Shown here: positions 28,811 to 35,980 of the stretch, in pieces
Layout: each line of letters starts with the position of its first letter
How positions within the stretch are numbered: position 1 is the first letter of the stretch
Assembly: GCA_035268685.1 (NCBI GenBank)
Contig: DATFKK010000012.1
Coordinates: 1-36,520 of the forward strand
Source of the DNA: Candidatus Krumholzibacteriia bacterium
GTDB lineage: Bacteria > Krumholzibacteriota > Krumholzibacteriia > JAJRXK01
DNA: 36,520 nt
Direction of reading: 5' to 3'
Notes under the pieces: model-generated
The model's database searches: none
Seen by the model: only the letters and a program-made list of their open reading frames with translations
Told to the model about the DNA's origin: nothing
Made by a program: the position numbers and the translations under genes

Positions 28811-29311
28811 ATGCTGTGTCCCAACTGCGGCCACGAGCACGACCGGGTGGTCGACTCCCGCTCCACGCGCGAGGGGGCGGCCATTCGCCGTCGCCGCGAG
28901 TGTCTGCAGTGCGACCATCGTTTCACGACCTACGAGTACGTGGAGAGCACTCCGGTCCTCGTGGTGAAACGTGACGGGCGCCGGGTCCCCTTCGACCGCG
29001 AGAAGGTCATCAACGGAGTGATGCGGGCGTGTGAGAAACGGGCGATCAGTCGCGAGCAGATCGATCGGCTGGCCGACCGTGTGGCGGCCCGCCTGTTCTC
29101 GGGCGCTCGCGACGAGGTGTCGACCGTGGAGATCGGCGAAGCGGTCATGGACGAGCTCGAGGAGCTCGACGAGGTCGCCTACGTGCGTTTCGCCTCGGTG
29201 TATCGGAGCTTCCGCAACGTGAACCAGTTCATGGACGAACTGCGGTCCCTGCTCGATCGGCACCCGGAGCCGGTCGAGGGCGAACCGGCGGACGGAGACG
29301 AATCGGCGTGA
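28811..29311 (+). CDS. nrdR: Transcriptional repressor NrdR
   Basis: This 166-residue nucleotide-sensing repressor of ribonucleotide reductase genes is clearly recognisable. It has a zinc ribbon with MLCPNCG and ECLQCDHRF (Cys3, Cys6, Cys31, Cys34), and DSRSTREGAAIRRRREC, the usual DNA-binding stretch. An ATP-cone follows from VVKRDGRRVPFDREKVINGV to VRFASVYRSFRN. The C-terminal ~20 residues are acidic and variable. ATP/dATP binding to the cone controls operator binding in the family. No nrd gene is in this window, so its targets lie elsewhere. It begins 9 bases after glyA and its stop overlaps the tatC start (GTGA). Confidence 0.97.
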   Translation: MLCPNCGHEHDRVVDSRSTREGAAIRRRRECLQCDHRFTTYEYVESTPVLVVKRDGRRVPFDREKVINGVMRACEKRAISREQIDRLADRVAARLFSGARDEVSTVEIGEAVMDELEELDEVAYVRFASVYRSFRNVNQFMDELRSLLDRHPEPVEGEPADGDESA

Positions 29312-30486
29312 CCGAGAGCGACCCGACGGCTCAGGACAAGACCCCCGACACGACGTCGATGACCGTGCTCGACCATCTGGCCGAGCTGCGTTCCACCCTG
29401 ATGTGGGCGCTGGGCATGGCCTTCGTGGCGGCGATCGCGGCCTGGTTCGTGAGCGACTGGATCATCGAGACGCTGCTCGCCCCCGTACAGGAGGCTGGAC
29501 AGGAGACCCTGTACTTCCAGGCGCCCATGGAGGGCTTCCTGCTGAAGCTCAAGGCGTCGGCGGTCATGGGCCTGCTCTTCGTCCTGCCGCTGATCCTCTT
29601 CAAGATCTATCGGTTCGTCACGCCCGGGCTGTTGCCGAAGGAGAAGCGGGTCGTGACGCCCCTGCTGGTGTCGGCGACCGGCCTGTTCTACGTGGGCGTC
29701 GGCTTCTGCTACGTCGTGCTCCTGCCGCTGGTCATCCGCTTCGCGCTGAGCTTCGCCACCGAATCGCTGCAGCCCTGGCTCACGGCGAGTTCCTACTTCG
29801 ACCTCGCGGCGCGCCTGTGCTTGGCCTTCGGCCTCCTGTTCGAGCTGCCCATGGTGGTCTTCGCCCTGAGCTGGGTCGGGGTCGTCGATCCGCGGACCCT
29901 GCTGAAGGGGTGGCGCTACGCCTTCCTGCTGATCCTCGGCGTGAGCGCGCTGCTCACACCGCCCGACATCATCAGCCAGGTGCTGCTCGGCGGGCCCGTC
30001 ATGCTGCTGTACATCATCAGCGTGCTGATCTCGATGCTGGTCCGCAAACGGCAGCGCCAGGCCAAGGAACGCGAGCGGGAGCTGGAGCGGCAGGAGGAGA
30101 TGGCCTACCGCAAGGCCCGCGCCCAGGAGCGCAAGCGTGAGCGCGAACTCGAGTTGGCCCGCGAGCGTGACGAGCGGGGCGAGACGGCCGAACCGGAGGA
30201 CGAGGGCCCTGACGAGGATCCCGACGAGGATCCCGACAAGGATCCCGACGAGGGCGAAGGGAACACGAAATCCTCTGCTCCCGAGGCGCGGCCGGCGCCG
30301 GGTACGGAACCGAGGGTCGAGGAGGCACCCGACCGCGATCCCGACGCCGAGGATCCGCCCTGGGTGCGCCGGGAACCGCCGGCGTCGACCGGCAACGGCG
30401 ACGACGAGGCCGGCGGCGGCCCCGACGGAGAGACGAGTGGTGACGGGAACGAGGACCGCGATCCCGACGACCGCGAATCGAATTGA
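29308..30486 (+). CDS. tatC: Sec-independent translocase subunit TatC with long charged C-terminal extension
   Basis: TatC is the polytopic receptor of twin-arginine signal peptides in the inner membrane, working with TatA/TatB. The GTG start overlaps nrdR. Core features are present: VLDHLAELRSTLMWAL at the N-terminus, the first periplasmic loop with FQAPMEGFLLKLKAS (conserved Glu), SYFDLAARLCLAFGLLFELP (conserved Glu) and TPPDIISQVLLGGPVMLL. Six membrane segments fit residues ~25-245. Family members are about 240-260 residues; this one is 392. The extra ~145 residues are a Lys/Arg/Glu-rich predicted coiled coil (RQAKERERELERQEEMAYR) then an acidic Asp-Pro repeat tail (DPDEDPDEDPDKDPDEGEG) and a Pro/Gly/Asp-rich end, all predicted cytoplasmic. 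No tatA or tatB gene is here. Confidence 0.92.
   Translation: MTESDPTAQDKTPDTTSMTVLDHLAELRSTLMWALGMAFVAAIAAWFVSDWIIETLLAPVQEAGQETLYFQAPMEGFLLKLKASAVMGLLFVLPLILFKIYRFVTPGLLPKEKRVVTPLLVSATGLFYVGVGFCYVVLLPLVIRFALSFATESLQPWLTASSYFDLAARLCLAFGLLFELPMVVFALSWVGVVDPRTLLKGWRYAFLLILGVSALLTPPDIISQVLLGGPVMLLYIISVLISMLVRKRQRQAKERERELERQEEMAYRKARAQERKRERELELARERDERGETAEPEDEGPDEDPDEDPDKDPDEGEGNTKSSAPEARPAPGTEPRVEEAPDRDPDAEDPPWVRREPPASTGNGDDEAGGGPDGETSGDGNEDRDPDDRESN
30211..30258 (+). repeat. 12-bp tandem repeat within tatC
   Basis: The unit GACGAGGATCCC occurs at 30211-30222 and 30223-30234 and as GACAAGGATCCC at 30235-30246; a diverged fourth copy, GACGAGGGCGAA, ends at 30258. It is in frame and encodes Asp-Glu-Asp-Pro. 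Copy-number change would lengthen the acidic tail without a frameshift. Confidence 0.85.
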
Positions 30487-30511
30487 CAGTCCCACGGGCG
30501 GTCGCTAAATA
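30483..30511 (+). promoter_or_regulatory. Sigma70-type promoter overlapping the tatC stop
   Basis: TTGACA (30483-30488) overlaps the tatC stop codon; after a 17-base spacer comes TAAATA (30506-30511, then T). Both boxes are close to consensus and AT-rich in a GC-rich context. It would transcribe the polyprenyl synthase-rsfS-argS-PfkB unit with a leader of about 90 nt. Confidence 0.7.
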
Positions 30512-30607
30512 TGTCGCCTGCGGAGCCCGGGACCGTCTACCCTGGCGTCTCGCCTCGTTCGCCCGCCGGGCGACGCCCTGACGACCCCCGCCGGGGATGG
30601 AATCCAC

Positions 30608-31606
30608 GTGCCACTCGCCGGAGAAGACCGGGTCAAGCTCCACAGCCTCCAAGAGTGGATCGCGGGCGATCTTCCGTCGCTCGAGGACGAGATCGACGGG
30701 TTGCTGCGCAGCGAGCTGCCGATGCTCCAGGAGATCTGTGACCACCTGGGGCTGGGGCGCGGCAAGCGCTTCCGTCCGACCCTGCTGCTGATCATCGCCA
30801 AGAACGGAGAGCGGTCGACGTCCGATGCGCTGTTCGCGGCGGCCTGCATCGAGCTCGTGCACACGGCGTCGCTGGTCCACGACGACTTCATCGATCAGGC
30901 GGCCACGCGTCGCGGCCTGCCCACCATCTACCGCAAGTGGGGGCCGAGCGCCGCGCTCATCACCGGCGATTGGATCTACTGCAAGGTCTTCGCGATGATG
31001 ACCGGTCGCGAGATGGACGACGCGACGCGCATCGTCGCGCGCACCGTCCACTCCATGAGCATCGCCGAGATGATGCAGCTCGAGCGGCGTCGCCGCCTCG
31101 ACCTGCCCGAGGAGGACTACCTCACGATCATCCTGCGCAAGACGGCCAGTGTGATCGAGGCCTCCTGCGAGATCGGCGCCCTGCTCAACCCCGATCTGGC
31201 CGAACATCGCACGGTCCTGGGCGAGTTCGGCCGCAAGTGCGGGCTGGCCTTCCAGGTCACCGACGACATCTTCGACTACCAGGGGGACAAGCAGCGTCTC
31301 GGAAAGCCCATCGGGGGGGATTGGCGGGAAGGCAGGATCACGCTACCCTTCCTGGCCGCCTGGCGTGTGGCGCCCGAGTCCGAGCGCAAGGAGCTGCAGG
31401 ACGCGGTCGAGACCGCCGAGGACCCGCAGGGGCTCTGGCCCGACGTGCGGGAGTTCGTGATGCGCCACGACGGGACCGCGGTCGCCCAGGAGACCGCGCT
31501 CCGCTACGCCGCCGAAGCCAAGGCGGCGATCGCGGGGATCGATGTCGAGCCCCAACGAGACATTCTCGTGAACGCGGCCGACTACGTGATCGCCCGTCTC
31601 CACTGA
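30608..31606 (+). CDS. Polyprenyl diphosphate synthase
   Basis: This 332-residue trans-isoprenyl diphosphate synthase starts at GTG after GGGGATGG. It condenses isopentenyl diphosphate onto an allylic primer to make quinone side chains or similar long chains. Motifs: GKRFRPTLLL, the first aspartate-rich motif HDDFID (Asp92, Asp93, Asp96), LITGDWIYCKVF, KTASVIEASCEIGA, and the second motif FQVTDDIFDYQGD (Asp219, Asp220, Asp223). The second DDIFD site and the length suit hepta-/octaprenyl synthases (IspB/HepT type). Chain length depends on residues before the first motif; Ala-Ser-Leu-Val there suggests a medium to long product, which is inference. It lies 41 bases before rsfS. Confidence 0.92.
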   Translation: MPLAGEDRVKLHSLQEWIAGDLPSLEDEIDGLLRSELPMLQEICDHLGLGRGKRFRPTLLLIIAKNGERSTSDALFAAACIELVHTASLVHDDFIDQAATRRGLPTIYRKWGPSAALITGDWIYCKVFAMMTGREMDDATRIVARTVHSMSIAEMMQLERRRRLDLPEEDYLTIILRKTASVIEASCEIGALLNPDLAEHRTVLGEFGRKCGLAFQVTDDIFDYQGDKQRLGKPIGGDWREGRITLPFLAAWRVAPESERKELQDAVETAEDPQGLWPDVREFVMRHDGTAVAQETALRYAAEAKAAIAGIDVEPQRDILVNAADYVIARLH

Positions 31607-31647
31607 TCCCGCGCAGCCGGCGGACTCCGCCCGGCCGCCGCCCCCGG

Positions 31648-32079
31648 ATGACGACAGAAGACAGCCAACAGCTCGCGCGTGCCGCGGTGGAGTGGGCCCT
31701 CGACAAGAAGGCCGAGGACGTCGTGCTCCTCGACCTGCGAGGGGTGCTCGACGTCACCGACTGGTTCGTGATCGCCACCGGCTTCTCCGAGGTCCAGGTG
31801 CAGGCCATCGCCGACGCCGTCTTCGACCGCGCCGTGGAGAGCGGTCAGAAGCCGGTCCACGTCGAAGGCCGCGATGCCGGGCGTTGGGCGCTGGTCGACT
31901 TCATCGACGTGGTGGTGCACGTGATGCTGCCCCAGGAGCGCGAACGCTACCGACTCGATCGCCTGTGGGGCGACGCCGGGCTCGTCGCCTTCGACGACAC
32001 CGGGGCGTCGCGGGTGGTCCGTCCTCCCGCGCACGATCCGGCCACGGCGAAGGACACCGAGGGCGAGGACACTCCATGA
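31648..32079 (+). CDS. rsfS: Ribosome silencing factor RsfS
   Basis: RsfS binds ribosomal protein L14 (uL14) and keeps 50S subunits apart from 30S when nutrients are low. The 143-residue product shows the core LLDLRGVLDVTDWFVIATGFSEV, then the central VEGRDAGRWALVDFIDVVVH and the tail ERERYRLDRLWGDA, all diagnostic. The extra ~30 C-terminal residues are variable (usual length 105-130). The frame is open further upstream in the previous gene, but family homology starts at this ATG; no strong ribosome site precedes it. Its stop overlaps the argS start (ATGA). Confidence 0.94.
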   Translation: MTTEDSQQLARAAVEWALDKKAEDVVLLDLRGVLDVTDWFVIATGFSEVQVQAIADAVFDRAVESGQKPVHVEGRDAGRWALVDFIDVVVHVMLPQERERYRLDRLWGDAGLVAFDDTGASRVVRPPAHDPATAKDTEGEDTP

Positions 32080-33803
32080 AGGAAGAAGTGCGCAACGCCC
32101 TGACGGCGGTGCTCGAGGACTTCGGCATGTTCGAAGAGGACTACGTCCTCGAGCTGGAACGGCCGCGCGATCCGAGTCACGGGGACCTCACGACGAACGT
32201 GGCCCTCACGCTCAGCAAGAAGCTGGAGCGCAAGCCGCGCGAACTGGCGGGCGAGATCGCTGCCCAGATCGACCTCGACCGCGACCTGGTGGAATCGGTG
32301 GAGATCGCGGGTCCGGGTTTCATCAACTTCCGGGCCGCGAGCGGATGGTGGGTCCGGGCCATCACCGAGATCCTGGAGGGGGGCGAGAGCTTCGGCCGCA
32401 GCGAGGTCGGCAACGGCGAGCGCGTGAACCTGGAGTTCGTCAGCGCCAACCCGACGGGACCGTTCAACATCGTCAGCGCCCGCGCGGCGGCCGTGGGCAG
32501 TGCCCTGACCCGCGCCCTCCGCTGGTCGGGTCATCGCGCGCATTCGGAGTTCTACTGCAACGACGCAGGGCGTCAGGTGAAGCTCTTCGGCGCGTCGTTG
32601 CGGGCACGCTTCGCCGAGGCCACCGGCCGCGACGACGTCTCGGTTCCGGAGGAGGGTTATCGCGGCGACTACGTGAAGGATCTGGCCGCCGAGCTCGCCG
32701 CCGATCCGTCGCGGGTGCCGGAGCTGCCCGAGATGCCCGCGGTGGGGCGGTTGCAGGGTCGGTTGCCCGAGGTCAAGGGAACCCCGGACACATGGATGCA
32801 GCTGGACGAGGAGGAGTCCAGTGCCGCCTTCGGCCGCTACGCGCTGGTCCGGATGATCACCGAGCAGCGGCGCACCTGTGAACGCTTCGGTCTGGTCTAC
32901 GACACCTGGTTCCTCGAGAGCGACCTGCATCGGAACGACAAGCTCGCTCCCGTTCTCGAGACTCTCCGCGCCAGCGACCACGTCTTCGAGCGCGAGGGCG
33001 CGGTGTGGTTCCGCAGCACCGACTTCGGCGACGAGAAGGATCGCGTGCTGGTCAAGGCCGACGGCGACGCCACCTATTTCCTGGCCGACATCGCCTACCA
33101 CGCGAGCAAGCACGATCGCGGCGCCGATCGCGCGATCGACTTCCTCGGCCCCGACCACCACGGACACATCGCGCGCATGGTCGCCGCCACGGTGGCGCTC
33201 GGCTACGAGGACGACTGGCTCGAGCCGATCGTGCTCCAGCAGGTGAACCTGATCCAGGACGGTGAACCGCTGGAGATGTCCAAGCGGGCGGGCCGGATCG
33301 TCACCATGGACGCTCTGATCGACGAGGTCGGCGCCGACGTGGCCAAGTACTTCTTCCTGGCGCGGAAGAACACCAGCCACATGGACTTCGATCTCGACCT
33401 GGCGCGGGCCGAGAAGCGCGAGAACCCGGTGTGGTACGTGAAGTACGCCCACGCACGGATCTGTTCGGTCCTGCGCAACGCCGAGGCCCGGAGCGTCGAC
33501 GCCGGGGCCGTGACTCCCGCGCAGTTGAAGCTGTTGACGCATCCGCTCGAGAACGACCTGCTACGCCTGCTGCCCGACCTGCCGCGGACCGTCGCAAGCG
33601 CGGCGCGGTCGCGTGAGATGAGTCGTCTGACGAGCTACGCGTACGAGGTCGCGTCGGCCTACCATCCCTTCCAGAAGGAATGCCGGATCCTCGGGGACGA
33701 TCCCGATCTGACCCTGGCCCGGCTCGCTCTCTGCCGTGCGACGCGCCTGGTCCTCGCCAACGCCCTGGGTGTGCTGGGAATCCACCCGCCCGAGAAGATG
33801 TGA
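32076..33803 (+). CDS. argS: Arginyl-tRNA synthetase, HIGH motif degenerate
   Basis: This class I synthetase charges tRNA(Arg). The 575-residue length is normal. The N-terminal add-1 domain (residues ~1-85) leads to RVNLEFVSANPTGPF at ~116-130. Here the canonical H-x-G-H (HIGH) residues are replaced: residues 131-134 read Asn-Ile-Val-Ser, followed by ARAAAVG. The rest is family-like: EFYCNDAGRQVKLF, DFLGPDHHGHIARM, and the second signature as EMSKRAGRIVT (common MSKR form), then GADVAKYFFLARKNTSHMDFDLDLA. A DALR-type helical domain ends the protein. The reading frame is intact with neighbours overlapping and spaced as normal genes, so this is not a pseudogene. The start overlaps rsfS by ATGA. 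It is probably the functional ArgS, perhaps of a lineage-specific variant. Confidence 0.9.
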   Translation: MKEEVRNALTAVLEDFGMFEEDYVLELERPRDPSHGDLTTNVALTLSKKLERKPRELAGEIAAQIDLDRDLVESVEIAGPGFINFRAASGWWVRAITEILEGGESFGRSEVGNGERVNLEFVSANPTGPFNIVSARAAAVGSALTRALRWSGHRAHSEFYCNDAGRQVKLFGASLRARFAEATGRDDVSVPEEGYRGDYVKDLAAELAADPSRVPELPEMPAVGRLQGRLPEVKGTPDTWMQLDEEESSAAFGRYALVRMITEQRRTCERFGLVYDTWFLESDLHRNDKLAPVLETLRASDHVFEREGAVWFRSTDFGDEKDRVLVKADGDATYFLADIAYHASKHDRGADRAIDFLGPDHHGHIARMVAATVALGYEDDWLEPIVLQQVNLIQDGEPLEMSKRAGRIVTMDALIDEVGADVAKYFFLARKNTSHMDFDLDLARAEKRENPVWYVKYAHARICSVLRNAEARSVDAGAVTPAQLKLLTHPLENDLLRLLPDLPRTVASAARSREMSRLTSYAYEVASAYHPFQKECRILGDDPDLTLARLALCRATRLVLANALGVLGIHPPEKM

Positions 33804-33846
33804 ACCGCCCGCACCCCCTGAACGTTCGTCCCCACCGGAGGTCTCC

Positions 33847-34770
33847 GTGAGCGCCGCTCATCGAATCGTCGTCGTCGGTTCCGTCGTCCTCGACACCATC
33901 CACACACCCCACGGCTCGGCCGAGGAGTGCGTGGGAGGCAGCGCGAGCTACGCGGCTCTCGCCGCCAGCTACCACGCTCCCGTGCACCTCGTGGGCATCG
34001 TGGGTTCGGACTTCCCGACCGAGGCCCGTGAGCTGTACGCCGCGCACGGCATCGACGTCGAGGGCCTCGAGGTGGTCGAGGGCGAGACCTTCCGCTGGGG
34101 CGGCCGCTACCACGCCGACATGAACCGGCGCGACACGCTCTTCACGCATCTGAACGTCTTCGAGCACTTCCACCCGAAGCTCCCCGAGAGCTACCGCGAC
34201 GCCGAGGTGGTCTTCCTGGCGAACATCCATCCGTCGCTGCAGATGGAGGTCCTCGACCAGGTGCGGAACCCGCGCTTCGTGGCCCTGGACACCATGAATC
34301 TGTGGATCGACATCGCGCGCGACGACCTGGCCGCGGTCCTGCAGAAGGTCGACCTGCTGTTCCTGAACGACGAGGAAGCCCGGCAGCTCAGTGGCGAGAC
34401 CAATCTGGTGGCCGCGGTGCGTGCCCTGCGGGCCATGGGACCGAAGGCCGTGGTGGTGAAGAAGGGCGAGCACGGGGCGGTGCTGTTCGGCCACGCGTCG
34501 ACGCCCTACGTGCAGTCGACGGTCCTGCTCGACCAGGTGGTCGACCCCACCGGGGCGGGCGACGCCTTCGCCGGCGGTTTCCTGGGACATGTGGCCCGGG
34601 TCGGGAACACCGAAGACGTGACCTTGCGTGCCGCAATGGTGCACGGAACCGTGCTGGCATCGTACACCACGGAGAGATTCGGGATCGATCGGCTCGCCGA
34701 GATCCGGGAATCCGACATCTCGGAACGCAGTGACGTGCTCCGGATGTTGACGGCATGGCCCGGCCACTGA
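33847..34770 (+). CDS. PfkB-family sugar/nucleoside kinase
   Basis: This 307-residue ribokinase-fold kinase starts at GTG, five bases after CGGAGG; upstream in-frame residues overlap argS. Near the N-terminus VGSVVLDTIHTP and CVGGSASYAALAASY are substrate-side motifs. The C-terminal ATP site VDPTGAGDAFAGGFLGHVA contains catalytic Asp239 with the anion-hole GAGD. KAVVVKKGEHGAVLF also fits. The family phosphorylates sugars or nucleosides; the segment TFRWGGRYHADMNRRDTLFT marks a subgroup I believe is conserved across many bacterial phyla without a settled substrate. Adenosine or ribose-like substrates are candidates only. It follows argS by 43 bases and ends the unit. Confidence 0.85.
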   Translation: MSAAHRIVVVGSVVLDTIHTPHGSAEECVGGSASYAALAASYHAPVHLVGIVGSDFPTEARELYAAHGIDVEGLEVVEGETFRWGGRYHADMNRRDTLFTHLNVFEHFHPKLPESYRDAEVVFLANIHPSLQMEVLDQVRNPRFVALDTMNLWIDIARDDLAAVLQKVDLLFLNDEEARQLSGETNLVAAVRALRAMGPKAVVVKKGEHGAVLFGHASTPYVQSTVLLDQVVDPTGAGDAFAGGFLGHVARVGNTEDVTLRAAMVHGTVLASYTTERFGIDRLAEIRESDISERSDVLRMLTAWPGH

Positions 34771-34775
34771 GCCTG

Positions 34776-34784
34776 TGGTAGACT
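34776..34784 (+). promoter_or_regulatory. Possible extended -10 promoter element
   Basis: TGG directly followed by TAGACT (34779-34784) matches the extended -10 form TGn-TAnnnT, about 90 bases before the next gene. The only good -35 (TTGACG at 34747-34752) is 26 bases away, too far, so this would depend on the extended element. Confidence 0.3.
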
Positions 34785-34874
34785 CCCGCTCCCCAAGGAC
34801 CGACATCGGGAACCGGAACAGGATCCGCCACGGTGTCGCTTCACGCCCGAGCGCAGCAGGAGAAGGAATCTCCC

Positions 34875-35723
34875 ATGCAGCACGATTCAGCACAGCTCCG
34901 TGACCTCGAGCAGGAGATCGTTCGCATTGCGAACGTTCAGGCCGCGGCGATCCGCGTCGACACCGACGGAAACGTCGATTCGGTGGACGTGATCGCCGAT
35001 CGGAACCGGTCGCCCCAACGGATCGTCCGCGACGTCGAGATCATCCTCCGCAGCGGAGGTGTCGACGTCGACCATCGCAAGATCGGGGTCGCGGCTCTCG
35101 ACTCCCCGGAGGCGGTCCTCGGCGGTGCCCGCCGGAATCCCGGGCCGGAGACCGGATCCACCCAGACGCCTGCGCAGGAGGAACCCGAAGTGACGCGGCA
35201 GGAATCGCCACGATCCGCCCCGGAGGGCGACTCAGCGCCCCGGATGGCCGTCCTGGACTACGAACCGGACTCCGAGCGGGTTCGCCTGACGGCGGTGCAC
35301 AGCTCGACCCGCGACGGCGCCTTCTCCGTGGAGGTCGAGCTGGCCGTGGGGGCCTACGAGGGTCTGCCGGGCCGTGCCGAGGGTCCGGCGCCGGAACCGG
35401 TCGGATGCGCGGCACTGGTGGCCCGGGCCACCCTCGATGCGGTGCGCAACTTGCTCCAGCCCGGATACGAAGCCCAGCTCCGCGAGTTGAGGATCGTGGA
35501 CATGGGCGGGCTCCCGATGGTGGCGGTGACGGTGGACTTCGGTGAGGGCCGACGTCTGCAGAAGGTCGCCGGCGCGTGCCTGCAGCACGGATCGCTGAAC
35601 GACACGGCGGTCTACGCGACGCTCGACGCGATCAACCGTCCGCTGGGCCGCGCCCGGTTCCGACAACTCGCCGTGCTGGACAGCGAAGAGACCCCGGTGC
35701 AGGCTCGCCAGGCGCGGGCCTGA
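34875..35723 (+). CDS. Two-domain protein of unknown function
   Basis: This 282-residue soluble protein starts at the ATG preceded by AGGAG and AAGGA (34858-34867); a GTG 42 bases upstream is possible but adds no recognisable sequence. Residues 1-76 form a compact alpha/beta domain: IANVQAAAIRVDTDGNVDSV, DVIADRNRSPQRIVRDVEIIL, then VDVDHRKIGVAAL. A Pro/Glu/Ser-rich linker (~77-128) follows. The second domain (~130-275) has RVRLTAVHSSTRDGAFSVEV, VGCAALVARATLDAVRNLL, and AVYATLDAINRPLGRARF. I recall similar two-domain proteins of unknown function in Firmicutes and other phyla, near membrane signalling genes, but cannot check that here. No catalytic or DNA-binding motif is visible. A 147-base gap separates it from the small ORF. 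Confidence 0.7.
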   Translation: MQHDSAQLRDLEQEIVRIANVQAAAIRVDTDGNVDSVDVIADRNRSPQRIVRDVEIILRSGGVDVDHRKIGVAALDSPEAVLGGARRNPGPETGSTQTPAQEEPEVTRQESPRSAPEGDSAPRMAVLDYEPDSERVRLTAVHSSTRDGAFSVEVELAVGAYEGLPGRAEGPAPEPVGCAALVARATLDAVRNLLQPGYEAQLRELRIVDMGGLPMVAVTVDFGEGRRLQKVAGACLQHGSLNDTAVYATLDAINRPLGRARFRQLAVLDSEETPVQARQARA

Positions 35724-35858
35724 CCCGAGCCACGGAATCCAACGGGCCGATCGGAGGACCAGCGCCACCACTCCTAGCAGAGCGGAAATCGACAGGAGAG
35801 CGAAGCGAAGCCTCACTGCCGTCACCCAGCGGAGTCGACGGTAAATCCAATCGAACGT

Positions 35859-35866
35859 GAGGTGAT
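35859..35866 (+). promoter_or_regulatory. Near-ideal Shine-Dalgarno site of the 19-residue ORF
   Basis: GAGGTGAT is complementary over eight contiguous bases to the conserved 3' end of bacterial 16S rRNA (anti-SD CACCUCC region, with AUCAC). It ends four bases before the ATG at 35871. No other start in the window has so long a match. Confidence 0.75.
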
Positions 35867-35870
35867 ATCG

Positions 35871-35930
35871 ATGACGTTCCTGGAGATGATGCTCGACTTC
35901 TTCAGCCTGGCTGGGATCATCAAGTGGTAG
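35871..35930 (+). CDS. 19-residue hydrophobic peptide ORF
   Basis: The peptide is MTFLEMMLDFFSLAGIIKW, followed by TAG. It is mostly hydrophobic with acidic residues at 5 and 9 and one Lys near the C-terminus. On a helical wheel Glu5 and Asp9 lie on one face, as in membrane-surface or one-pass small peptides. It has an exceptionally strong ribosome site and sits alone in the 257 bases between the two-domain protein and the membrane protein. I do not recognise a family. Possibilities are a small membrane protein, a signalling peptide sensed by its neighbour, or a leader peptide whose translation controls the downstream gene. There is no signal peptide or export motif. Translation is probable from the ribosome site; function is unknown. 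Confidence 0.55.
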   Translation: MTFLEMMLDFFSLAGIIKW

Positions 35931-35980
35931 TTTGAGCGCTGACCTTCGATCGGCCCAGTTCCCCTCTCGGCGACACGTCC

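Noticed and set aside
30211-30258. The 12-bp direct repeats considered as a CRISPR or mobile-element trace.
   Set aside because: They are contiguous without spacers, in frame inside tatC, and encode a simple acidic repeat. No cas genes or transposase are present.
30937-31647. Upstream extension of the rsfS frame across the polyprenyl synthase gene.
   Set aside because: The residues before the ATG at 31648 are Arg/Ala-rich and out of frame with a certain gene. RsfS homology starts at this ATG.
35724-35858. Search for a promoter, tRNA or structured RNA between the two-domain protein and the micro-ORF.
   Set aside because: Only a weak TAAATC (35842-35847) without a credible -35 was found, and no cloverleaf or T-tract hairpin. 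I report nothing there.
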